From assembly GCA_035430965.1 (NCBI GenBank), contig DAOMHQ010000270.1, forward strand, positions 1 through 5,567: a DNA stretch of 5,567 nucleotides, read 5' to 3'. This DNA comes from JAKPRU01 sp029568995. GTDB taxonomy: Bacteria > Hinthialibacterota > Hinthialibacteria > Hinthialibacterales > JAKPRU01. The translations under genes and the position numbers were made by a program. The first letter of the stretch is position 1. Each line of letters begins with the position of its first letter. The notes under the pieces were generated by a model, which was given only the letters and a program-made list of their open reading frames with translations, ran no database searches and was not told the origin of the DNA. This document shows, in pieces, positions 1 through 5,567 of the stretch.

Positions 1-2
1 GG

Positions 3-779
3 GCCATTCGACTATGGGAATATGCAACGAAAGACGGAACGGTCCATTCGGACCCCCTGCTTCTTATCAGCACGGTGGATCTTTACCTGGTGAAAGGGGA
101 GGAACGGTTTCTGACTTTCTGCCAGGAGACGGTGCAAGAAATCCTGGAATCGGGAGATCCTCGGGGACAATTGTCAGGCGGATACGGCGGGAGCGGCGAC
201 ATCCCCGCTGCTGCCCTGGCGCACTTCGCACTTCGTTTTCCGCAAAACCCGCTTTCGGAACAGATCCGAACGCGGCTGGAAAAACATTTACCGCATTTCA
301 TTGCATACGCCGATAATCCATTGGGTGTGATGAGACAGAAAACCGGACCGGATGGTTATTTCTTTGAACCCACCAGTTCGCTGGGATGCAACTACCAGAT
401 CTGCAGCCAGGCATGGTCTGCTCTCATGATCTACCGAGTTACCGGCGACCGCCGTGCTTGGGAGTATGCGGCGGATCAGATCGATTTTCTGTTCGGCAAG
501 AACCCGTATGATGTCTGCATGATGGAAGGCAAAGGCTCCTTCAATCTGCCCCGGTACCACCATCGTTACATTACCATTCCGGGACACGAACGGGGCGCTG
601 TGCCAGGCGCAATTCCCAATGGTTTCGTACGTGACATCGCCGGAAACGACCGGCCGGGTCTCGATCTTTCAACAGGGGGCCGCCTCTACCCGTCCTACCG
701 TACCAATGAACCTTGGCTTGTTCACAACGTGTTCTACACACTGGCGATCACGGCGTTACATGAAGCGCAGCGGAATTAA
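3..779 (+). CDS. GH9 glycoside hydrolase (cellulase family), C-terminal part, cut by left window edge
   Basis: The frame is open from the first bases of the window, so 258 C-terminal residues are visible and the true start lies upstream. A GTG at 75 is in frame, but conserved-looking sequence (RLWEYATKDG, DPLLLISTVDLYL) precedes it, so it is not taken as the start. The protein looks like the second half of the (alpha/alpha)6 barrel of family 9 hydrolases, which cleave beta-glucans such as cellulose or related oligosaccharides by inversion. Landmarks, counted from the first visible residue: LFGKNPYD near 163-170; an HHR motif at 186-188, like the PHxR substrate-binding signature; and YRTNEPW at 232-238, where Glu236 fits the family's catalytic acid (Y-x3-E, with Asn six residues after the Glu). 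Trp follows at the position where the signature usually has a small residue. The N-terminal catalytic Asp region and any signal peptide are off-window. It converges on the minus-strand gene with a 35-bp gap. The family is fairly sure; the substrate is unknown. Confidence 0.82.
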   Translation, partial: AIRLWEYATKDGTVHSDPLLLISTVDLYLVKGEERFLTFCQETVQEILESGDPRGQLSGGYGGSGDIPAAALAHFALRFPQNPLSEQIRTRLEKHLPHFIAYADNPLGVMRQKTGPDGYFFEPTSSLGCNYQICSQAWSALMIYRVTGDRRAWEYAADQIDFLFGKNPYDVCMMEGKGSFNLPRYHHRYITIPGHERGAVPGAIPNGFVRDIAGNDRPGLDLSTGGRLYPSYRTNEPWLVHNVFYTLAITALHEAQRN

Positions 780-814
780 CCGTTGGCGCGTCACTATTAC
801 TACAGGCCTGTGCG

Positions 815-1636
815 TCATTCCACACGCTTGAATTCGGAGTTCAGCAGACCGGCAATGCTGTCGGGGTGTTCGCCCCTCGTTGTATATGGAGGTTTGTCTC
901 CCTGTGCGCGATATCGAACAACACCGACGTAAGGCCGGGACATTTTGGGATACCGGAAGGAGTCGGGTTCTCTGGCTAGTTTGCGCATCGCCTCAATTGC
1001 CCCGGCTCGGATCAGCTCTTTGGCACGGACGGGCGAGAGATGCACGGCGCTCAGCTTGGCATTTCGGTACTCCTCGGTGCTGAGATGATCCAGACCGTCC
1101 GGAAGCAGACCGCGTTTGACCGCGACGGTAACCACGCCCGGCGTAAGTGCTTCGGCCTCCTTGGTGAAAGCCTCCTCGCCGCAGGCCAGAACGGTTGGAA
1201 CGCCCAATTCCATTGCACAGAGGGCCATCTGTCCGTATTCACCGATGGACAATCCGTTGATCGTATAGTCGATTACATTATGACTTCCCGTATGCGTGAT
1301 ATGGGAGTAGGGGGTTCCCGCCTTGGCGTGCTGGCCGACAATAGCATACGCATCGAAGGAACTATCCAGCCCCCAGGGCCAAATCGGACTCGTATGCCCA
1401 CGCTGCAACTGCGCGCGCGGATCGAGAATCTCCAGGTCGATTGCGCCGGAGCCATGGCCGTCCACTACGATGACTTCCGTTGCTCCTTCCTGAAAGAATC
1501 CGTCAATCGCGGCGTTTGCCTCCTCAGTCAGTAGTCGTTTCCCTTTCTCATAGTATCGACCCTCCGGACCTACCCAATCCTCAACATTGATTACACCAGC
1601 ACATCCTTCCATGTCGGTCATCAGCATGATTTTCAT
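815..1636 (-). other. dppA: M55 D-aminopeptidase (DppA-like) module, possibly translated separately from an internal ATG at 1636
   Basis: This is codons 837-1109 of the long frame. Counted from the internal Met it is 273 residues, essentially the full length of Bacillus subtilis DppA (274). The metal ligands known for DppA (Asp8, Glu10, His60, His104, Glu133) have counterparts at D8 and E10 (TDMEG), H61 (VDGHGSG), H103 (GQHAKAG) and E133 (SIGEYG). The active-site position 115 is also His (THTGSH). The LTEEANAAI helix and the GVPTVLACGEE segment are typical of the family. M55 enzymes are zinc-dependent, self-compartmentalising peptidases that release N-terminal D-amino acids such as D-Ala from short peptides, normally in the cytoplasm. 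An AAAGGAAG lies 9 bases before the ATG, so a separate cytosolic product is plausible. If made only as the fusion, it would be exported behind the glycosidase signal peptide. Family assignment is strong; separate translation is inference. Confidence 0.8.
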
Positions 1637-4144
1637 TTCCTTGCGCTTCCTTTCGGTCTTTGGAACGGGTTGTGGATCGTGACTTGCCGCGGAAGTCGTA
1701 CTGTGAGAATCCTGTTTCAATAGCCACACTTCAGAGAGTCGCGAATGCTGCCGCCAGTTTAAATGCCCTTCGTCTGTGGGCGCATCCCAGGTCAGGACTA
1801 ATTTCCGGTCGCGAATAGATGCGGGCGGCACGGGGAATTCGATGAACTCGCCCATTTCAATTTTGCCGTCCACGGTGGGACTCACGCGAGCGCCGTCCAT
1901 TTTCAGCAGGGATTGACCGTATCCTGTCACTCTCACCGTATATACTGCGTCGGGATCAAGGCCTTCGTAGACAACGCCCAGCGGCCAATTCATACTGGTT
2001 TGCCAGGATAGTCGTGCCCGGCTCTTTCCTTCATCCCACCACCAGAGTGTCGGTTCCGGGTGTGCTTCTTCTCCCGGCTCGGTTACAACTTCCTCACTGC
2101 GTAATACGTGCGGTGACTTCGCCGTGTTCCCGACGTCATCATAGTAGCTGCCGGGACCGGGGTGCTCCCACGCAGCAATCAGGTTCAAACGCCGGCATTT
2201 CTCTTTCTCGGAACTGAATTGGTGGACCTTCTTGAACTCGTCCTCAAGCCACCAGCGGCTGTTCAAGGGGTAATCTACAAAATCGAGAAAAGCGCCCCGT
2301 TCCGCACCGCTAGCGTGATATTTCTCTACACTCGTTTGAAGTCCACAGGATTGGAATAGTTGTTCGCACAGATCGACAATCCGCGCTCGCAGTCCCGTGT
2401 CGACAGGATCCGTAACGGCGCGGTTCAGTACAGTCATGGCCTCTGTCATGACTGTTTCGGCTCCGCTCCTGTCGCATTCGGCAAGAAGGGCATTGGCCTC
2501 GTCTTCCAGTTCTGTTTCGTTAATCAAACGGTGGCGGGTATACGCATCGTAATAGGCACGCACGAGGCACATCTGCCAGCGCCAATTGTCCGCAAGGTCC
2601 GGCATTTCTTTCTCAAGTTGCTGCCAGGACAGGAGCGTGCCGTCAACAGATCCGTTGTCGATCAACGGTCCACACCAGTTCTTCTCAAGGGCCAGGATTC
2701 CGTCAGCCGCTCTTTCCTCTACACGGGGATTGAAAAATACCCGCGCATATTCAACCAGAATATCGCGCACCTTTGTTTCGGGATTCCAGCTCAGCGCACT
2801 CCAGATTGTTTTGTTTACATCGTCATGGACGCCATCGGAGTACGAGATAAATCCGTCGCTGTATGGAGCAAACCAGTTATGGATGTAGGCGTACTGGGCG
2901 GGGCGGGGATTGATGGCTTCTCGTCCAAGAGTGAGGGCATACGCCTGGTCCCACCAGGGAACGGGGTATTGGCAGATCTTATTGTGCGTAATGTCCGGAT
3001 AGAGCCGAAATAGATATTTTTCCGGAAGCATCTTGCGAGTCATGGGGATGGGAGGGCTTGAGGGGCCGCCGACAAGTCCGCCCAGCCAGTCGGGGGACTG
3101 TGTCTCCAGGTAGTTGAATACAGAGGCAATTTGTCTTGCGTTAAACTGTTGCAGGGAAAGCCAGACGCGGGCGTTCGGGTGAATTGGGAGCAACCGTTTG
3201 GCAATGTCCTCCAGGAACGGAAGCACCAATTCCGGCGGGTTGTCTCCCGGATCGCCGCCGGGGAAAAAGACTCCGGTCAGTTCCGGGCATTCCCGGTAGA
3301 GTTCCTCATGTTTGTCCAAGGCCTCGGCGCGTGCTTTGCTGTCAGTGAGGTCGTATTCCGCGGGAGTCCAGACCCAGTAATCGAGACCGTAGCGTGCGCA
3401 GATCTCGCTCATTTTCCGATTCATTTCGCGGCGGGGAACCTTCATCACGGACGTTGCCCGGTCGTCCTGGAAAGGAATATTCTCTACACTATTGATTCCG
3501 AAGAAGGTGAGTTCGCGGATGTATTGGTCGAATTGCTCGACAGTCCAGGCATCCCAGGAGTTTGCCTGTGTGCGGTAGCCGAGCTGATGGCCGCGAATGG
3601 GATAGGACGGTGCGGTTGAGATATCCAATGTGGAAGGCAGGTGCGCCCGGTCTTTGCCCCAATCCAGGTTGCGGAGGAGAGCGCCGACGGCATACAAGAT
3701 GCCACGCGAATCCGCACCGATCAGCCACACAACGGGTGCGGAGGACCGGGACATGTCGACATAGAGTCGGTATCCTTCCGGCTTCGATTCGGGGAGGTTC
3801 TGCCCGTCACGTGAGGGGATGTTCCGACCGTTCAGCATACCGGATGTGCGAATGGCCAAAGCGATGACAGGTCCGTCGTCGGGCCATGTGTTCACAACGG
3901 TCCATTGGATACCCGTGCGTTTCTCCACTTCTTCGCGGAGGACTTGCGCCGCGGTGGTGTCCGCCGCGTCTTGTCCGGCGAGAATGGTGGCCTTGCTCAG
4001 GTCAATGGATGCCGCGCAGGATGGATTCCGCGACATTCCCAACGCCAGGATCAGGGCGAGAATTGTCATTGAGATGCCGCACCGCAGGAACGGATTGGCC
4101 GAGATGGGATGGCGTTTCGATGAAAGTCCTGTTTGCCACATCAT
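815..4144 (-). CDS. Exported alpha-glucuronidase/GH20b-like glycosidase fused in frame to an M55 D-aminopeptidase (DppA)
   Basis: One uninterrupted frame of 1109 codons. The start at 4144 is supported by GGAAGGA 8 bases upstream. An ATG follows directly as codon 2. Residues 1-45 form a signal peptide: a long basic n-region, a hydrophobic core at about 23-37 and a small-residue cleavage region near 42-46; there is no lipobox. Residues 46-178 resemble the GH67/GH20b-type N-terminal alpha/beta domain (ILAGQDAADTTAAQVLREEV, GADSRGILYAVGALLR). Residues 180-470 look like a TIM barrel with GVFFPGGDPGDN at 291-302 and YSDGVHDDVNK at 435-445. Residues 470-640 look helical. Residues 655-810 look like a beta-rich C-terminal domain (HPGPGSYYDD, then SEVWLLK). 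Residues 837-1109 are a complete DppA-like metallopeptidase. The glycosidase half has no activity I can assign; GGD is followed by Pro where GH20 has its catalytic Glu, so classical GH20 chemistry is unlikely. The fusion may be real, or two genes joined by loss of a stop. The reading frame is certain; the single-polypeptide interpretation is not. Confidence 0.85.
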   Translation of the reverse strand: MMWQTGLSSKRHPISANPFLRCGISMTILALILALGMSRNPSCAASIDLSKATILAGQDAADTTAAQVLREEVEKRTGIQWTVVNTWPDDGPVIALAIRTSGMLNGRNIPSRDGQNLPESKPEGYRLYVDMSRSSAPVVWLIGADSRGILYAVGALLRNLDWGKDRAHLPSTLDISTAPSYPIRGHQLGYRTQANSWDAWTVEQFDQYIRELTFFGINSVENIPFQDDRATSVMKVPRREMNRKMSEICARYGLDYWVWTPAEYDLTDSKARAEALDKHEELYRECPELTGVFFPGGDPGDNPPELVLPFLEDIAKRLLPIHPNARVWLSLQQFNARQIASVFNYLETQSPDWLGGLVGGPSSPPIPMTRKMLPEKYLFRLYPDITHNKICQYPVPWWDQAYALTLGREAINPRPAQYAYIHNWFAPYSDGFISYSDGVHDDVNKTIWSALSWNPETKVRDILVEYARVFFNPRVEERAADGILALEKNWCGPLIDNGSVDGTLLSWQQLEKEMPDLADNWRWQMCLVRAYYDAYTRHRLINETELEDEANALLAECDRSGAETVMTEAMTVLNRAVTDPVDTGLRARIVDLCEQLFQSCGLQTSVEKYHASGAERGAFLDFVDYPLNSRWWLEDEFKKVHQFSSEKEKCRRLNLIAAWEHPGPGSYYDDVGNTAKSPHVLRSEEVVTEPGEEAHPEPTLWWWDEGKSRARLSWQTSMNWPLGVVYEGLDPDAVYTVRVTGYGQSLLKMDGARVSPTVDGKIEMGEFIEFPVPPASIRDRKLVLTWDAPTDEGHLNWRQHSRLSEVWLLKQDSHSTTSAASHDPQPVPKTERKRKEMKIMLMTDMEGCAGVINVEDWVGPEGRYYEKGKRLLTEEANAAIDGFFQEGATEVIVVDGHGSGAIDLEILDPRAQLQRGHTSPIWPWGLDSSFDAYAIVGQHAKAGTPYSHITHTGSHNVIDYTINGLSIGEYGQMALCAMELGVPTVLACGEEAFTKEAEALTPGVVTVAVKRGLLPDGLDHLSTEEYRNAKLSAVHLSPVRAKELIRAGAIEAMRKLAREPDSFRYPKMSRPYVGVVRYRAQGDKPPYTTRGEHPDSIAGLLNSEFKRVE
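1646..1653 (-). promoter_or_regulatory. Internal ribosome-binding-site-like sequence before the DppA module
   Basis: AAAGGAAG on the minus strand lies 9 bases before the in-frame ATG at 1636, a workable Shine-Dalgarno spacing. A second AAGGAA touches the ATG and is too close to act. Read as codons, this stretch gives the basic run ERKRKE in the linker. That composition is better explained as a ribosome binding site being read through than as a designed linker. Confidence 0.5.
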
Positions 4145-4152
4145 AATGTTGA

Positions 4153-4159
4153 TCCTTCC
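4153..4159 (-). promoter_or_regulatory. Ribosome binding site of the glycosidase-DppA gene
   Basis: GGAAGGA on the minus strand with an 8-base spacer (TCAACATT) before the ATG at 4144. The next codon is also ATG, giving a spacing of 11 from the same site, so the first ATG fits better. This site fixes the N-terminus chosen for the large gene and places the signal peptide hydrophobic core about 22 residues in. Confidence 0.65.
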
Positions 4160-4185
4160 GAATCGGGGAAATCCGGATTCCGAAT
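4156..4185. repeat. Pair of 8-bp direct repeats 22 bp apart, upstream of the glycosidase-DppA gene
   Basis: TTCCGAAT occurs at 4156-4163 and again at 4178-4185 (plus strand); on the coding strand it reads ATTCGGAA. Start-to-start distance is 22 bp, about two helical turns, so a protein could meet both copies on one face of the DNA. The copy nearer the gene overlaps the ribosome binding site, and the far copy overlaps the left arm of the adjacent inverted repeat. Between them sits a 10-bp palindrome, AATCCGGATT (4170-4179). Such short repeats can also arise by chance. Confidence 0.35.
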
Positions 4186-4202
4186 GGCACAGGTGCCGTT
4201 CG
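4181..4202. promoter_or_regulatory. Near-perfect 22-bp inverted repeat, candidate operator or leader hairpin
   Basis: The left arm CGAATGGCAC (4181-4190) and the right arm GTGCCGTTCG (4193-4202) are complementary at 9 of 10 positions, with only two bases (AG) between them. The dyad is 37 to 58 bases before the ATG at 4144. No T-run follows it on the minus strand, so it does not look like an intrinsic terminator for the SOUL gene. The compact symmetric form suits a dimeric repressor site, or a hairpin in the leader RNA of the big gene. I do not recognise a particular regulator and see no convincing -35/-10 pair near it. Confidence 0.45.
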
Positions 4203-4243
4203 ATGGAAGTGAGTCTGCGACACCCCGTGAGGTTCCGCTCTGT

Positions 4244-4936
4244 TTATTTCGCAAGCAACTCCTGTGGTTCATCGCTTGTTTTTTCGGTTTGTATGGATGA
4301 GGGATCGCTGATCTCCACGAGTACCTCATTCCGTCGAAGGAATGAAAGGGAGAAAGGCGAGTTATACCGCGCATAGACCGGACTGCCGAGGGGACTCAAT
4401 CCGGCTTTTTTCAGCGATTCGAGAAAAAGGGATTCGTGTTTCCGATACTTCTTCTCTTTCCAGGAGCCGGAATACGTATGGGCGGCCATCAGTTTTCCCG
4501 GTACTTGTCGGAACTTCACCCGCGAATCGTTCGGTTGCGGCAGGGTTTCCAGTGTGTATTTCGACGGCATGACAAATGCGAATATATACGTTTTCCGATC
4601 CTGAGATTCGGGCGCGGGAGACTGTATGACAGGAACCGTCATGGCGATTTTCTCGCCTTCCGTATCGACCGGGCTTTGATTCACCGGCGCGGTCATGGCG
4701 ATCTTCTCGCTCTTTCGATTATTTCCGCTGATGAACGAAAACAGGATACGAAAAGCCTGATTGCCGACATCCTCGAATGCACCGGTGACCTCGGTTTCCG
4801 CAACAATGTATGGGGAATAGCGGCGGAGTTCGAACTTCTCGTATTTTTGAATGACCTCGTAAGCGGGTTGTTCGTATGCCATGGCGAAGCCTCCGAACAG
4901 AAGAAGGAATGCAACGACAAGAGATGTGGATTTCAT
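4244..4936 (-). CDS. SOUL family haem-binding protein with signal peptide
   Basis: A complete 230-residue protein. Residues 1-20 are a classical signal peptide (one Lys, hydrophobic core, cleavage after AMA), so the mature protein is probably periplasmic. The rest is a SOUL/HBP domain: YEVIQKYEKFELRRY at 26-40, EKIAMTAPV at 77-85, a second copy EKIAMTVPV at 95-103, FAFVMPSKYTLETLP at 119-133, and the KLMAAHTYSG strand at 148-157. The family binds haem or tetrapyrroles in animals and plants; the role of the bacterial exported members is poorly known, so haem binding here is an expectation from family only. The tail after about residue 210 is polar and likely disordered. It starts 9 bp after the stop of the TIM-barrel gene. 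No strong Shine-Dalgarno sequence is visible apart from a weak AGTGAG that overlaps that stop, which suggests translational coupling. The gene ends 99 bp before the next gene. Confidence 0.92.
   Translation of the reverse strand: MKSTSLVVAFLLLFGGFAMAYEQPAYEVIQKYEKFELRRYSPYIVAETEVTGAFEDVGNQAFRILFSFISGNNRKSEKIAMTAPVNQSPVDTEGEKIAMTVPVIQSPAPESQDRKTYIFAFVMPSKYTLETLPQPNDSRVKFRQVPGKLMAAHTYSGSWKEKKYRKHESLFLESLKKAGLSPLGSPVYARYNSPFSLSFLRRNEVLVEISDPSSIQTEKTSDEPQELLAK
4638..4710 (-). repeat. Two 19-bp repeat copies, 54 bp apart, inside the SOUL gene
   Basis: GTCATGGCGATTTTCTCGC at 4638-4656 recurs at 4692-4710 with one base changed. The interval is 54 bp, exactly 18 codons, so the copies encode the duplicated KIAMT motif (residues 78-82 and 96-100). 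A doubled IAMT-PV motif is, as I recall, common in bacterial SOUL proteins, so the protein-level duplication is probably old. The low DNA divergence reflects conserved residues or recent homogenisation. Confidence 0.6.
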
Positions 4937-4945
4937 CGGAGATAC

Positions 4946-5567
4946 TCACTTTGATCTTATTCGCGACATCTGAACCGCCAGTGCAACATCTTCCTCCATC
5001 ATAGCGGATTTGCTATTCGGATATACCCCCACGCAGACGCCGTCTTTTTCGCGGAGATGCTTGAAGGCGAATTCGAATCCTTCTTCGGCGGAAAGGCGAC
5101 CGGCGGCAAGGATTTTGTATGCGACAACCGGCTTGTCGATTTTCCGGATTGTTGCGACGGCCTTCTTGCGGTCCTCCATGTGGTAGGTATCCTCTGCTCC
5201 AGGCTGGAAGAAGCACTGAAAGTAGAAGTCAGTCGGAAATCCCTTCTCTTCGGCGACGAGGTGTACATCCGGCCGGTGCGAGGCCAGACCGGCAGGCAAG
5301 TTGAAGCTGCGAATATATTCGACCCAATCTTTCAGCACATCCAGGTGGTTTTCGCGGAATTGCCGCTCTACGCACGCCCCCTGGACAAAGATGGCTTTTG
5401 CGCCTCCTTGGGCCGCATCGGCAATGGCGGTTTTCATCTTCTCCGGTTCCACATCCGGTTGTGCAATCCAGATGCGAAGCTTCCCGCCGTTCGCGATATA
5501 TTTCGCGAACAGAGCGATCCATCGCTCATAGGGCGGGGCAGCGACTGCTGTCACACCAAGCGCTGCC
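4946..5567 (-). CDS. TIM-barrel family protein of unknown activity, N-terminus cut by right window edge
   Basis: The frame is open to the right edge. A GTG at 5554 is in frame, but four more codons (AALG) precede it, and the protein appears to start mid-fold, so the true start is beyond the window. Counting from that GTG, the visible 202 residues show a regular beta/alpha alternation: LRIWIAQPD 26-34, KAIFVQGA 53-60, PAGLASHRPD 87-96, TDFYFQCFF 108-116, KPVVAYKILAAGR 141-153 and GVCVGVYPN 172-180. That is six strands of a probable eight. The IAQ, FVQG, SHRP, DFYFQCFF and KILAAGR motifs match a family I recall from planctomycete-like genomes, generally annotated as hypothetical or as TIM-barrel proteins. 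The conserved Lys in YKILAAGR could act as in class I aldolases, but that is a guess. It is the first visible gene of the minus-strand cluster and ends 9 bp before the SOUL gene. Confidence 0.75.
   Translation of the reverse strand, partial: AALGVTAVAAPPYERWIALFAKYIANGGKLRIWIAQPDVEPEKMKTAIADAAQGGAKAIFVQGACVERQFRENHLDVLKDWVEYIRSFNLPAGLASHRPDVHLVAEEKGFPTDFYFQCFFQPGAEDTYHMEDRKKAVATIRKIDKPVVAYKILAAGRLSAEEGFEFAFKHLREKDGVCVGVYPNSKSAMMEEDVALAVQMSRIRSK

Noticed and set aside
780..830. Possible bidirectional terminator between the converging GH9 and glycosidase-DppA genes, including the palindrome ACAGGCCTGT at 802-811.
   Set aside because: The palindrome has no loop and no flanking T-run on either strand, and no longer stem can be built in the 35-bp gap.
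1040..3619. Long plus-strand open frames lying opposite the large minus-strand gene (for example 1040-1534, 2360-3013 and 3131-3619).
   Set aside because: They lie wholly antisense to a gene with clear domain homology, their translations show no recognisable domains, and they fit the frame openness expected at this GC content.
4018..4069. Lipoprotein signal at Cys43 of the large protein.
   Set aside because: The residues before the Cys (NPS) do not match a lipobox, so ordinary signal peptidase I cleavage is more likely.
4436..4954. Plus-strand open frame opposite the SOUL gene.
   Set aside because: It mirrors a gene with unmistakable SOUL motifs and has no domain of its own.
5530..5567. AALGVTAVAAPP at the visible start of the right-edge gene as a signal-peptide end, with GTG at 5554 as start.
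   Set aside because: It lacks a basic n-region within the window, the frame continues beyond the edge, and the stretch fits an early barrel strand of a longer protein better. A Tat-type signal starting off-window cannot be fully excluded.
1..5567. CRISPR arrays, tRNA or rRNA genes, insertion sequences, and a hidden defence or mobile system.
   Set aside because: No regularly spaced repeats, cloverleaf-like sequences, transposase motifs or flanking inverted repeats were seen; nearly all of the window is accounted for by four metabolic or exported proteins.

Overview
The window carries four bacterial genes. One, on the plus strand, is cut by the left edge. The other three lie on the minus strand, and the first of these is cut by the right edge. 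GC content is moderate (roughly low to mid 50s percent by eye). Gene order in plus coordinates: C-terminal part of a family 9 glycoside hydrolase (GH9, plus, 3-779); a 35-bp convergent gap; a very long minus-strand ORF (815-4144) joining an exported glycosidase-like protein to a complete M55 (DppA-type) D-aminopeptidase; a 99-bp gap with dyad and direct-repeat structure; a signal-peptide-bearing SOUL haem-binding-family protein (minus, 4244-4936); and a TIM-barrel-type protein of unknown activity (minus, 4946 to beyond 5567).

Several things suggest an uncultured environmental bacterium rich in carbohydrate-active enzymes, of the planctomycete / verrucomicrobia / lentisphaerae / hydrogenedentes kind: the large exported alpha-glucuronidase/GH20b-like protein, the TIM-barrel family at the right edge, GH9 and the M55 peptidase. 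This placement is inference from familiarity with such proteins; nothing in the window fixes the phylum.

The minus-strand genes run right to left. The TIM-barrel gene and the SOUL gene are 9 bp apart and look co-transcribed, probably translationally coupled. The 99 bp before the big gene holds a good ribosome binding site, a near-perfect 22-bp inverted repeat and an 8-bp direct repeat at a 22-bp interval, so it may have its own control. The GH9 gene converges on the big gene, with no clear hairpin terminator between them.

The most notable point is the 1109-residue ORF. Residues 1-810 look like a complete exported glycosidase-like protein ending at its natural C-terminal motif (SEVWLLK). Residues 837-1109 look like a complete 273-residue DppA starting with its own MKIMLMTDMEG and with its metal ligands at nearly canonical spacing. 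The 26 residues between look like a translated intergenic spacer that includes a Shine-Dalgarno-like sequence. It is therefore either a recent stop-loss fusion, a bicistron in which the second protein still starts internally, or a stop codon lost to a sequencing or assembly error. No RNA genes, CRISPR arrays or insertion sequences were found.
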